Of a stretch of 35,622 nucleotides of DNA, positions 16,478 to 24,058 are shown one piece after another (positions within the stretch are counted from its first letter, which is position 1; every line of letters starts with the position of its first letter). Made by a program: the position numbers and the translations under genes. The notes under the pieces are model-generated. The model made no database searches. It was not told where the DNA came from and saw only the letters and a list, made by a program, of their open reading frames with translations. Origin of the DNA: Acidobacteriota bacterium (GTDB taxonomy: Bacteria; Acidobacteriota; Terriglobia; Bryobacterales; Bryobacteraceae); NCBI GenBank assembly GCA_025350695.1, contig JANXXI010000122.1, forward strand, positions 1 through 35,622, written 5' to 3'.

Positions 16478-16519
16478 GGACCATAGTACTCTTCACTTGG
16501 TTAATAAACTTCTTTCTAC

Positions 16520-16537
16520 GAGTACATCGACGTACTC
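16520..16537 (+). promoter_or_regulatory. Leader hairpin before the small secreted gene
   Basis: GAGTAC and GTACTC are perfect complements around a 6-nt loop, ending shortly before the Shine-Dalgarno of the gene at 16562. As RNA it could stabilise the message or influence ribosome access. Confidence 0.35.
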
Positions 16538-16561
16538 ACCTAAAAGGAAAAGGATCAAAAC

Positions 16562-16738
16562 ATGAAGAAGCTTATTATGCTAGTGACGCTCTCCTTGGGA
16601 GCTTTTGTTTTCGCCGGAGACGAAGATACGGCGCCTTCGGTTCCCAACTGCCCGCCTGCCTGCGGCGTGAAGACGGATAAGAATTCGGATAAGAAACCGG
16701 CTAAGAAAACGAGAAATATCCGCACGCCATTAAGATAG
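16562..16738 (+). CDS. Small secreted Lys-rich peptide
   Basis: 58 residues. AAGGAAAAGGA lies 9 nt upstream of the ATG. Residues 1-18 (MKKLIMLVTLSLGAFVFA) are a classical signal peptide with cleavage after VFA. The mature peptide of 40 residues has an acidic start (GDEDTAP), a CPPAC motif (C30, C34) and a basic tail rich in Lys/Arg (KTDKNSDKKPAKKTRNIR). No family is recognised. The next gene starts 9 nt after its stop, so the two are likely co-transcribed. Upstream lie an inverted repeat (16450) and a leader hairpin (16520), suggesting control. Confidence 0.7.
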   Translation: MKKLIMLVTLSLGAFVFAGDEDTAPSVPNCPPACGVKTDKNSDKKPAKKTRNIRTPLR

Positions 16739-16747
16739 AATAGCGGT

Positions 16748-17500
16748 GTGCAATTTGCCGGCTATTTCGCATCCATAGCAGGCGTAGTTACCGCGCTGCG
16801 CTTGCTTCGGATTCTGCCGATTTGGAGCGTCACCATGCTTTTAATTGGAGCAAGGGAGCTCTGGATGTTTTCCCGCGGCACTCCAAATGACGCCGCCTTT
16901 ATCCTCCCTTGGGTCAACTCTGCCCCCTTCATCTTCCCGTTGATTCTTTTTTCCGCGGCGGAGGCCTTCTTGTTACCCTCCCGCCACTACAAGGAATCCA
17001 CCCGGCTTTCCTTAGTGGCTGGAGCCGTGCTTTGTTTGATTAGCACCGTGGTCATAATCGTTCTCTGCCTGCCCGCCCAAGCGAGAGTTCGATGGGAGAT
17101 GCTGAACGTCCGGGATCTCATGATTCCCTATCAGGTGGTCAACGGAAGCGCGGCGCTTTGGATGAGTTTTGCTTTGGTGCTCTATCGTTCCATGCCTGTG
17201 CCGTGGATGCCCATCGGCCTTCAAAAACACATTGCTCTGTTTGCAGGTTACACAGGGGTTGAATCGGCGGCGGCGCTCATCAATAATGACCGCATAGCGA
17301 TCGACAAGACGTACTTGCCCTTGGTCGTCTGCCTCTGCGACATTGTCCTGTTTTACTTCTGGCTGCGAATCCCAATCGGCGATTTCAGGTCAAAAGGACC
17401 TCCACCGCCGTCAACGGGCGAGAAATTGAGAGAGGCTCAAATTGTAGTTAGCGAGTTGACGCAACGGCTCGACGAGGGGCCACGAAGTGAGCGAGCCTAG
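16748..17500 (+). CDS. Polytopic membrane protein of unknown function
   Basis: 250 residues from GTG at 16748. About seven hydrophobic helices are visible: near 1-20, 25-43, 52-75, 86-108, 127-146, 160-180 and 190-208. A cytoplasmic tail rich in charged residues follows (GEKLREAQIVVSELTQRLDE), which reads as a short coiled coil. The layout resembles 7TM sensor modules that precede signalling domains, but no kinase, GGDEF or other output domain follows. It starts 9 nt after the small secreted peptide gene and probably shares its promoter. Its 3' end overlaps the convergent gene at 17448 by about 50 nt. Confidence 0.65.
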   Translation: MQFAGYFASIAGVVTALRLLRILPIWSVTMLLIGARELWMFSRGTPNDAAFILPWVNSAPFIFPLILFSAAEAFLLPSRHYKESTRLSLVAGAVLCLISTVVIIVLCLPAQARVRWEMLNVRDLMIPYQVVNGSAALWMSFALVLYRSMPVPWMPIGLQKHIALFAGYTGVESAAALINNDRIAIDKTYLPLVVCLCDIVLFYFWLRIPIGDFRSKGPPPPSTGEKLREAQIVVSELTQRLDEGPRSERA

Positions 17501-17867
17501 TTAATTCCCCGAGCCCGTCAAGAGCCGCCCGTGAATTAGAGAAGTAGAAATGGCGAATGCCGGAGATTCTTAGCTTCGTCAGACATTTGATCAGCAACCA
17601 ACGATGCCTTAGCAGGAAACGGACACTTTCCGCGCTAGTGGATGTTGAGAACTGCACTGCACAATATTGCTCAATCTGTTCGGCCGTGAGGCGTTCCAAT
17701 TTATTCAACGTTTTGAAGTAGCTTCGGCGGTCGACGGGAAACATTTCGTCGTCAGTAAAGCCGTAGTTGTGCAACACAGCCTTGCGTTCGTGACGCAACA
17801 GAGCAGACAGCTCGGCTAACCGATCATCGATCTCCGCCAACAGCGAAACTTGCGTCGACTCCAACAT
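17448..17867 (-). CDS. Hypothetical protein
   Basis: 139 residues from the ATG at 17867 (a TTG five codons earlier is possible). It reads as a mostly helical cytoplasmic protein: VSLLAEIDDRLAELSALLRH, KTLNKLERLTAEQIEQYC, VRFLLRHRWLLIKCLTKL. No known family is recognised. It overlaps the convergent membrane-protein gene at its 3' end, so one of the two ends may be less certain. No Shine-Dalgarno is visible. Confidence 0.45.
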   Translation of the reverse strand: MLESTQVSLLAEIDDRLAELSALLRHERKAVLHNYGFTDDEMFPVDRRSYFKTLNKLERLTAEQIEQYCAVQFSTSTSAESVRFLLRHRWLLIKCLTKLRISGIRHFYFSNSRAALDGLGELTRLAHFVAPRRAVASTR

Positions 17868-17962
17868 GAAAATACAACTCAACCAGTTAGGATCACGATA
17901 TCACACATTGGCTTCTAACCCTTCTAGGATTAATCTGGCCCCGACCCAACACCCGGATCCAG

Positions 17963-18079
17963 GGAAGAAAGGAAGCTATCCGCACTCAGCGCGAATTGGC
18001 GGCCAACGATCCAACCTCCTCTAACCATGAAATGAAACGCCTCTACCGCGAATGGAACCCACCTCCAACCGGGCCATGA
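17963..18079 (+). pseudogene. Short coding fossil
   Basis: A 38-codon frame reads RKEAIRTQRELAAN, then EMKRLYREWNPP, and stops with TGA. The composition looks like the charged C-terminal end of a real protein, but there is no start. It sits in the otherwise empty 17868-18263 stretch, just left of the truncated multi-copy family gene, and may be debris at an insertion boundary. Confidence 0.3.
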
Positions 18080-18263
18080 AAATCGACCCCAATCCAGAAA
18101 TCCGAACAAAGTGTGACTCGCGTTAACTCCCGTTCACTTGGGGCCCATAATATTATCAATCTCAAAACCCCGTGTAGAGCCCCACCAGAAAACCGTTCCC
18201 ATAGAATCGAAATCCCCTAACCCGGCATAGCCGGAACCAAACAGGTTGAAGTAAGATGCGGAA

Positions 18264-18914
18264 ATGGGCATCGAACTTCTAACCGAGCGTCATAAGGAAC
18301 AGATAACCGGAGAGTTGAGTTGTTTTGATCGTGTGCTTTTGTTCGGGACGCTGCCAAAGATCTGCTACGCCGAGGGGATGACCTCGTACATGTACGAGCG
18401 GAAGATGCGGATCTTCGATTATCCGAAGTTCGCTGACCCATTCCGGAATCAACTGCGGGAAAATGCCGAGGCTCTAGCCACGGAAAACGGCATCGAGATC
18501 GAGTTCGTGCGCCAGCGGAATGTTCGGAAGGAGGATCTGGTGAAGGCGGCCATAGCCAAGCGTGGAGAGCATGCCGGGCTGGTTTGCATCCTCTCGGCAA
18601 TGGAGCCCTGTTCGAGTTGCCAACCGTGGCACAACAAGAGTACGGGAAAAACGTATCTGCGGCCCGATGACGGGAAATGTCTTCACTACTATTTCTACTT
18701 GATCGACGAGGAACTGGGTTTGTGTCACGTGCGTGTACCGACGTGGCTACCGTGCCGTTTACAGGTATACTTCAACGGGCATAGTTGGCTTGCAAATACT
18801 CTTGAAAAGCGATGCCTACTTCGCGCAGAATTTATATGCATAGGTACTAACCCCCCGCAACATTTGCAAAATCAAAATCTAATAACTCCTTGCACCCAAC
18901 TACTACGCTTTTAA
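18264..18914 (+). pseudogene. Truncated member of a multi-copy, transposon-like protein family
   Basis: The frame encodes 216 residues. Up to about residue 175 it matches my memory of a widespread hypothetical protein of about 400 residues that occurs in several copies per genome in Acidobacteriota and Chloroflexi: GMTSYMYERKMRIFDYPKFA, RKEDLVKAAIAKRGEHAGLV, SAMEPCSSCQPWHNKSTG, GKCLHYYFYLIDEELGLCH, RLQVYFNGHSWLA. After ANTLEK the sequence stops resembling the family and runs into unrelated residues, so about half the protein is missing. An alternative frame there (SDAYFAQNLYA) soon ends in a stop, indicating a frameshift followed by deletion. Function of the family is not established; the copy-number behaviour suggests a mobile element. 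Confidence 0.65.
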
Positions 18915-19256
18915 CCAGATAGAACACATTCTGCGCGGAATGCTCTTTTTGAGCGCTCCCTGCAACGGGAGCCAGCCCTTGGATCGATTCAAGAAACTCT
19001 GAAAAACCAATTGGTGGCAACCGGTGGAACCGAATACTCGAAAATATGTTTTTGGTTGTGGTGACCAGGGGCATGGAGCCTGTAGAGCAGGCGAAGCTGC
19101 CGAACAGCAGCGAAAACGGGTGAAGTCGGCCGGTTCAGCCAATTGCAAAATTAGAAAACCCAACCCAACGCAGAAGTGTATCTCTACAAACCGCTACCCA
19201 ACAAATTGGCAGGAAAGAAAAGGCCGGTTACAAGCGATGGCCACCCTGAAGCTTGT
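18915..19256. other. Stretch without a recognisable gene
   Basis: Several short frames on both strands overlap here, none of which resembles a known protein. It may contain the decayed 3' part of the truncated family gene. Confidence 0.4.
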
Positions 19257-19262
19257 CATACT
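19257..19262 (+). promoter_or_regulatory. Putative extended -10 of the GNAT gene
   Basis: CATACT preceded by TGT (TGn extension) lies 8 nt before the ATG at 19271. There is no Shine-Dalgarno, which points to a leaderless transcript. Confidence 0.4.
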
Positions 19263-19270
19263 AAGCTCGT

Positions 19271-19705
19271 ATGATCTCAATTGAATGGATCCCATTAAAC
19301 CTGAAGCTTGCTGAGGAAATGCACGGATTGAAGCGCGCGGAGGATTTCCTGGACTTAATTGACCCAGCGCTCTATCTCCAACTTCAATCGGCGCTTCGAA
19401 AAACCTTGGTAGGAGTGAACGCGGAATCTCCGGTAGCGGAGCTTGATTGTGAGTTTCATGAAGGCTCCGTCTGGTTTTCGGTTTGGGTGGCGCCCAACTA
19501 TCGTCGCAAGGGAATTGGTTTAGAGGCTATGCAATATCTTCGACGATGGGCGAAGCAGGAAGGCTACACGCGGCTGGTGGGCGCGGTGGAGCCGATAAAT
19601 ACGCCAAGCCGGCGGTTAATGGAAAAAGCCGGTTTCACTGTGAGTGCGAAGCCGGATGAAGACGACGGCATGTTGCGCGCGGACCTGGATCTAACCGCGC
19701 AGTAG
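19271..19705 (+). CDS. GNAT-family N-acetyltransferase
   Basis: 144 residues. The acetyl-CoA binding core is clear: VWFSVWVAPNYRRKGIG (strand 4 plus the pyrophosphate loop RRKGIG) followed by LEAMQYLRRWAKQEG, then RLVGAVEPINTPSRRLMEKA and GF, the typical N-x-x-S-x-x-L-x-E-K-x-GF end of RimJ/RimI-like enzymes. The N-terminal acceptor-binding part is short and gives no hint to the substrate (amine of a small molecule, peptide or ribosomal protein are all possible). A -10-like CATACT 8 nt before the ATG and the absence of a Shine-Dalgarno suggest leaderless translation. It is a single gene between decayed neighbours. Confidence 0.88.
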   Translation: MISIEWIPLNLKLAEEMHGLKRAEDFLDLIDPALYLQLQSALRKTLVGVNAESPVAELDCEFHEGSVWFSVWVAPNYRRKGIGLEAMQYLRRWAKQEGYTRLVGAVEPINTPSRRLMEKAGFTVSAKPDEDDGMLRADLDLTAQ

Positions 19706-20140
19706 GGCTGGGTGAAAATAATTGCAACGAAGTACACGTACACTCCACCGGCTCGATGCGGTAGTGGCGCAGATACCCACCTGCCAAAGTCGAGACATAA
19801 GATTCCTCTCGGATCAGCACGTCTGAAAAGGGTGCCTACGACGCAAGGCGTCGCTGCCCGCGCTAGCGGCGTTGATTCGCACTTTCAACCAGAGATTGCC
19901 GGTTAGGTAGTTTGACCGGTCAGGCTATGTATTGGTATGGCTAGTGATCGTGGCGATGGACTTTGTCGCCACTCTGTTCTGGGAATTCCGAAGACTTGGG
20001 AGCAGGCACAGGAAATTGGGTTCGTCTTAACGTATTACATACGCATGGACGTACCCCGCAAAAAAGAACCCAACGTCCCGCCACTTTCATGTCGCACACC
20101 CGTTGCTGACTCCAGCCATGCTCGGAACACAAACATTTGT
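19706..20140. other. Intergenic stretch with palindromes
   Basis: No gene is supported. It contains the perfect 10-bp palindrome TGACCGGTCA (19913-19922), overlapping a -35-like TTGACC, and a small GACGC-AAG-GCGTC hairpin near 19839. Confidence 0.35.
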
Positions 20141-20146
20141 TATACT
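20141..20146 (+). promoter_or_regulatory. Extended -10 promoter of the gene at 20155
   Basis: TGTTATACT provides a TGn extension and the hexamer TATACT. The distance to the ATG is 8 nt, so transcription would begin at or within two bases of the start codon. No -35 hexamer is visible at the normal spacing. Confidence 0.5.
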
Positions 20147-20154
20147 TGCCGTTT

Positions 20155-20517
20155 ATGCGCGAGTATCGCTTAGGTGACACTTTAGATGACTACTGCATTA
20201 AGTGCAAACGCATAACCAACCATAATATTGTGTCGGTTGTGGAAGACCAGCCCGCCAAAGTGCGGTGCTGCTCCTGCTATAACGATCACGACTATCGCCA
20301 CGAAATCGCCCCGCCGACGAAGAAAGAATTGAAGAAGGCCGCGATGTTGGAAGAGCTCCTACTAGGCAAACCGGCAAGCGATGGCGATGCGGATGCCGAT
20401 GATGATGAGGCAGAAGTGGAGCTCGACGATGACGCCATTGTGGACGAGTTAACCCTTGCCATGCCAGACGAAGGCATAACGGAAGAGCTCAAAACTGCCC
20501 GCAAGCCGAAGGCCTAA
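20155..20517 (+). CDS. Small protein with a CxxC-CxxC zinc-ribbon-like N-terminus
   Basis: 120 residues from the ATG at 20155; an earlier in-frame start would lie upstream of the probable transcription start. Residues about 1-40 hold two Cys pairs, YCIKCKRITNH and RCCSCYNDHDYRH, separated by a short beta segment (NIVSVVEDQPAKV), as in zinc ribbons. The middle is basic and helical (PPTKKELKKAAMLEELLLGK). Residues about 77-100 are strongly acidic (a run of Asp/Glu). A zinc ribbon with an acidic tail suits nucleic-acid or protein binding, possibly in transcription or translation. No known family is assigned. The downstream gene is a truncated isomerase on the other strand. Confidence 0.75.
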   Translation: MREYRLGDTLDDYCIKCKRITNHNIVSVVEDQPAKVRCCSCYNDHDYRHEIAPPTKKELKKAAMLEELLLGKPASDGDADADDDEAEVELDDDAIVDELTLAMPDEGITEELKTARKPKA

Positions 20518-20561
20518 GTCAGAATTTACAGAGCCGCGGAAAGGCCTAAAAGTTGACAAGT

Positions 20562-20762
20562 CTAAAGCGCCAGTCCCTTCAAATATTCCACACACCGTCT
20601 TACGCTATCCATCGGATCACCTCGCGAAAAGTCCAGCTCAACGAAATAATGTTCCACCCCGGCTTTCGCCGCCGCGTTCAAAATCCCTCGAAAATCCAGA
20701 GTGTCTTCTCCCAACTCTCGAAACGCGCCGGGCGGCACTTCCACTTCCGTTACGCCACGGGG
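20562..20762 (-). pseudogene. C-terminal fragment of a sugar phosphate isomerase/epimerase
   Basis: The minus strand reads EVPPGAFRELGEDTLDF, GILNAAAKAGVEHYFVELDF, DPMDSVRRCVEYLK and a stop. This is the end of the TIM-barrel sugar isomerase/epimerase family (xylose isomerase-like AP endonuclease 2), where the final strand carries YYxxEQD-like residues. The start and at least three quarters of the protein are missing. Upstream the frame stays open but runs into a copy of the kinase 3' end (20763-20781), so the truncation point coincides with that repeat. Confidence 0.7.
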
Positions 20763-20781
20763 CGCGGGGCTGGGGAAGTAG
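20763..20781 (+). repeat. 19-bp direct repeat, left copy
   Basis: CGCGGGGCTGGGGAAGTAG is identical to 23813-23831, where it encodes the last residues (AGLGK, stop) of the kinase-propeller. Here it is read in the same direction as GAGLGK and stop but has no gene in front of it. Confidence 0.75.
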
Positions 20782-20803
20782 AATAGGAATTCGGGTTTCT
20801 AAA

Positions 20804-21019
20804 ATGCAACGCCAATTCGACGTAATCATAGAACGGGATGCGGACGGTTTTTATGTAGCATCAGTTCCTCAACTTGTGGGTTGCCACACCCAGGCGCAAT
20901 CGCTCGATGAGGTGATGGAGCGAATTCGCGAGGCGATCGCCCTCTGCTTGGAAGTGCGGGATGAAAGCGTACCCGATTTGGAATTCATTGGCATCCAGCG
21001 CGTGACCGTTGCCGCATGA
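20804..21019 (+). CDS. hicB: HicB-family antitoxin
   Basis: 71 residues: the short HicB form consisting of the partial RNase-H-like fold (QFDVIIERDADGFYVASVPQLVGCHTQAQSLDEVMERIREAI), with the conserved G-CHTQA segment and no C-terminal DNA-binding domain. It would block the HicA toxin by direct contact. The stop overlaps the ATG of hicA (ATGA at 21016-21019), the usual tight coupling, here with antitoxin first. It starts 22 nt after the 19-bp repeat; the TAGAAT directly at that repeat could serve as a -10, though no -35 is seen. Confidence 0.88.
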   Translation: MQRQFDVIIERDADGFYVASVPQLVGCHTQAQSLDEVMERIREAIALCLEVRDESVPDLEFIGIQRVTVAA

Positions 21020-21240
21020 GCATCGCTCCGCGGCCCGCTGGCAAGGAGTTAGTCCGCGTGCTCCACAAATCCGGATTCCAGTTGATTCGCATTCGGGGAA
21101 GCCATCATTTTTTGCGCCATGCCGATGGCCGTTCTACTGTCGTCCCCGTTCACGCCGGCGAAGTCATCGGTCCTGGCCTTTGGTATAAAATTCTTCGCGA
21201 TTGCGACATGACAGCCGCACAGTTGGCGGAAATGCTCTGA
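21016..21240 (+). CDS. hicA: HicA-family mRNA interferase toxin
   Basis: 74 residues with a double-stranded-RNA-binding-like fold: PAGKELVRVLHKSGFQLIRI, then the catalytic GSHHFLRH with the conserved His, VVPVHAGEVIGPGLWYKIL, DCDMTAAQLAEML. HicA toxins cleave mRNA and stop growth until HicB neutralises them. All conserved residues appear intact, so the module is probably functional. Start overlaps hicB. The kinase gene begins 27 nt further downstream in the same direction. Confidence 0.9.
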   Translation: MSIAPRPAGKELVRVLHKSGFQLIRIRGSHHFLRHADGRSTVVPVHAGEVIGPGLWYKILRDCDMTAAQLAEML

Positions 21241-21266
21241 ACGGTAAGGTAAACTAGCACAGACGC

Positions 21267-23831
21267 ATGCCTCTAACCCCCGGCGACAAACTAGGTCCGT
21301 ACGAAATCCTTTCGCCGCTTGGCGCGGGTGGCATGGGCGAGGTGTATAAGGCGCGGGACACGCGGCTCGACCGTTCTGTTGCGGTAAAGGTGCTGCCTGA
21401 GCATATCGCTAAACGTGAAGACCTGCGGGCGCGGTTTGAGCGCGAGGCGCGGGCGGTGGCGTCGCTCAACCATCCGCACATCTGCACACTCTTCGACATC
21501 GGCGTCCAAGATGGAACCAGCTACATGGTGATGGAGCTGATGGAGGGCGAGACGCTTGCCGCGCGCATCGAGAAGGGGCCGATTCCGCTGGAGCAGGGGC
21601 TTTCCTATGCGGCGCAGATTGCCGATGCGCTCGACCGGGCGCATCGCGCCGGAGTCACGCATCGCGACGTGAAGCCGGCAAACATAATGCTGACTCGCGA
21701 CGGCGTCAAGGTGCTGGATTTCGGCCTCGCCAAGTCGACCGCGGCACCCGGGCCGAACGACGCCACGATAGTCGCTTCACTCACTACGGAAGCCTCCATC
21801 ATCGGCACGCCGCAGTACATGGCCCCCGAGCAGTTCGAAGGCAAAGAAGCCGACGCCCGCGCCGACATCTGGGCTTTTGGCGCGGTGCTCTACGAGATGG
21901 TAACCGGGCAGAAGGCGTTCCAGGGCAAGAGCTACGGGAGCCTCGTCGGCTCCATCCTTTCCGCGGAGCCCGCGCCGATGGCCGTGGCGCCGTTCACCCC
22001 GGCATGGCTCGAACGCCTCGTCCGCCGCTGCCTCAATAAGGATCCGGAAGACCGCTACTTCTCGATGCACGACATCGTGCTCGATCTCCGCACGCCACCG
22101 CACGACGCCCCCGCTACCTCAGCGAAGCCGAACCGCTGGCCCTGGGCGCTCGTTGCCGCCTTCGCCGTGCTCGCCATCTCAGCCGTCCTCTTCCCTCTCC
22201 GTAAAAGCAGTGAATCGCCATCACCAGTGAAGCTTGATGTGAACCCGCCACCAGAAGGCCGCTTTACTCAACCGGGCAACAGTGGCGGTTCCGCAATCTC
22301 ACCAGATGGCCGAACTCTAGCCTACGTGGCCACCGATGCCAAAGGAGTAAAGCTGCTCTACCTGCGGCCGCTGGACTCCTTGCAAGCTCGCGTGCTTGCC
22401 GGAACTGAAGATGCGGGCCGCCCCTTCTGGTCTCCCGATAGCAAGTCTTTAGCTTTTTTCTCCGGTGGCAAGCTGAAACGTACCGATGTGTCCGGTGGCG
22501 TTCCCTTCAACTTATTCGATACGCCTGTCGCGCGAGGCGGAGCCTGGAACGAGGATGGCGTAATTCTGTTTGCCGACCGCAATGCGGGACTGCTACGGAT
22601 CGCTGCCTCCGGCGGGGGAGCGCCTGTACCGGTAACCAAGATCAATCAAGCTGCCGGTGAAAATTTTCATTACTACCCCCAGTTTCTGCCAGGGGGCAAA
22701 GAATTTCTCTTTCTGGTGCGCCATATTGACGCAGCAAAGATGGGCATCTATTGGGGCTCGCTGGACGGAAAGCCACCGGTTCAGCTCCTGCAATCGGACT
22801 TCAACGGGATCTACGATGCCACTTCAGGGCGTCTGCTCTACATCCAGGGAGATGACTTGCTGACGGCGCGCAAGTTTGAGTTGAACCCGCCCAGGCTCAC
22901 TGGTGATCCGGTGATGGTGGCCCAAGGCGTAGGCGGCGCCTTCGGCAACGGCTATGCGGAATTTTCTATCTCCGGCAATGGGACATTGTTTTATGGCCAG
23001 GGGAAGCTGAGTGGAAAGCGTCGCTTCGAATGGCGGGACCGTACTGGGAAGCGGATCGAACCGATCGGCCTACCTGTCGAAGTATTATCTTTTTCTGACT
23101 ACAGCCTCTCCCCAGACGGCAGTCGTGTTGTGTTCGGGGTTGGCCGGGCTTCCGGTGACATATGGGTAATGCCCTTCTCAAGCGGCATTGCCACCCGGCT
23201 TACCTTTACTGGTGGCCGATTTCCGCAATGGTCTCCCGATGGCAAGCATGTTTTCTACGAAAATGCTGGAAGTATCTACAAAAGAGCGGCTGATGGTTCT
23301 GGAGCGGAAGAAATGCTTGGGAAAGGAATTGGCGTAACCAGCGCTTCCCCCGATGGGAAACATCTGCTGTATGGGCGTGATGACATTTTCATACTCCCGC
23401 TGGAGGGAGAGAAAAAGCCTGTGCCGTATTTGCGGACGAAGTTCTTTGAAGATGGCGCCGTCTTTTCCCCCGATGGCCGGTGGGTCGCCTATAACTCGGA
23501 TGAGTCCGGTAGGTTTGAAGTCTACATTCAGGGCTTCCCGGAGCGTCGCGGTAAATGGCAAGTATCGGCGGACGGTGGCCGCTTCCCTCGATGGCGGGCC
23601 GACGGAAAGGAGCTGTACTGGACTGGAATTGACCTCAGCGCTGTGATGGCGGCCCCAATCGAACTACAGGCTGGCGGAGTCAAAGCAGGAGGGCCGGAAC
23701 TGCTGTTCCGCGCGCCGGCCGCACTCTCCCGCGACGGCAAGCGATTTCTGGTGTTGAACCCGGAAGGCGGCGAGCCGCCCAGCCTGCCCATGGTGGTGGT
23801 GCAAAATTGGGCCGCGGGGCTGGGGAAGTAG
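21267..23831 (+). CDS. Ser/Thr protein kinase with transmembrane helix and TolB/WD40-like propeller
   Basis: 854 residues. Kinase domain 11-275: glycine loop GAGGMGEVY (19-27), VAVKVL (Lys41), HRDVKPAN (catalytic Asp134), DFG (151-153), GTPQYMAPEQ (180-189) and DIWAFGAVLYEM, so it should be active. A single membrane helix at about 292-310 separates it from an extracytoplasmic beta-propeller with TolB-like repeats (ISPDGRTLAYVA, FWSPDSKSLAFFS, LSPDGSRVVFG, WSPDGKHVFY, FSPDGRWVAYNS). It is a typical acidobacterial receptor kinase: the propeller presumably senses a ligand outside. No Shine-Dalgarno; TAAACT lies 11 nt before the ATG. The first 900 nt look more GC-rich than the rest, hinting at a chimera. 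The last 19 nt recur at 20763. Confidence 0.95.
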   Translation: MPLTPGDKLGPYEILSPLGAGGMGEVYKARDTRLDRSVAVKVLPEHIAKREDLRARFEREARAVASLNHPHICTLFDIGVQDGTSYMVMELMEGETLAARIEKGPIPLEQGLSYAAQIADALDRAHRAGVTHRDVKPANIMLTRDGVKVLDFGLAKSTAAPGPNDATIVASLTTEASIIGTPQYMAPEQFEGKEADARADIWAFGAVLYEMVTGQKAFQGKSYGSLVGSILSAEPAPMAVAPFTPAWLERLVRRCLNKDPEDRYFSMHDIVLDLRTPPHDAPATSAKPNRWPWALVAAFAVLAISAVLFPLRKSSESPSPVKLDVNPPPEGRFTQPGNSGGSAISPDGRTLAYVATDAKGVKLLYLRPLDSLQARVLAGTEDAGRPFWSPDSKSLAFFSGGKLKRTDVSGGVPFNLFDTPVARGGAWNEDGVILFADRNAGLLRIAASGGGAPVPVTKINQAAGENFHYYPQFLPGGKEFLFLVRHIDAAKMGIYWGSLDGKPPVQLLQSDFNGIYDATSGRLLYIQGDDLLTARKFELNPPRLTGDPVMVAQGVGGAFGNGYAEFSISGNGTLFYGQGKLSGKRRFEWRDRTGKRIEPIGLPVEVLSFSDYSLSPDGSRVVFGVGRASGDIWVMPFSSGIATRLTFTGGRFPQWSPDGKHVFYENAGSIYKRAADGSGAEEMLGKGIGVTSASPDGKHLLYGRDDIFILPLEGEKKPVPYLRTKFFEDGAVFSPDGRWVAYNSDESGRFEVYIQGFPERRGKWQVSADGGRFPRWRADGKELYWTGIDLSAVMAAPIELQAGGVKAGGPELLFRAPAALSRDGKRFLVLNPEGGEPPSLPMVVVQNWAAGLGK
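23813..23831 (+). repeat. 19-bp direct repeat, right copy (kinase 3' end)
   Basis: Identical to 20763-20781; it forms the end of the kinase reading frame including the stop codon. The two copies are 3,050 bp apart and bracket hicB, hicA and the kinase. Confidence 0.75.
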
Positions 23832-23833
23832 GC

Positions 23834-24058
23834 TCACCCGACTGCGGACAAGAAATCTTCCACCGTCAATCCAGCCCTCGCAATGAGGCCACGTAGCGTG
23901 CCCCTGGCCACCGTGGCGTGCTCGGGTACCGATAGAGTTGCGACTGCCCCAGGTTTGGTCATCACAATATGACTTCCACGTTGCCGCGCCACTTGCCAAC
24001 CCAGTCGCTCAAAGGCCCGAACCACTTCTCGGGGACGGAGCAGCGGAACGGCAGCCAT
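23834..24058 (-). CDS. hicA: HicA-family toxin (second module)
   Basis: 74 residues: RPREVVRAFERLGWQVARQ, GSHIVMTKPG with the catalytic His, TLSVPEHATVARGTLRGLI, RAGLTVEDFLSAV. It matches HicA in length and motif order but differs strongly from the copy at 21016, so this is not a recent duplication. It ends 2 nt after the kinase gene (convergent). The whole 5' half lies inside the reading frame of the paired hicB. Confidence 0.88.
   Translation of the reverse strand: MAAVPLLRPREVVRAFERLGWQVARQRGSHIVMTKPGAVATLSVPEHATVARGTLRGLIARAGLTVEDFLSAVG

Noticed and set aside
18217-18600. Minus-strand open frame of 127 codons
   Set aside because: It is antisense to the truncated multi-copy family gene and has Arg/Pro/Ser-rich shadow composition.
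19912-20173. Small gene at ATG 19937 driven by TTGACC
   Set aside because: The -10 at the right distance is poor (GTATGG), there is no Shine-Dalgarno, and the 78-residue product has no coherent features and overlaps the better gene at 20155.
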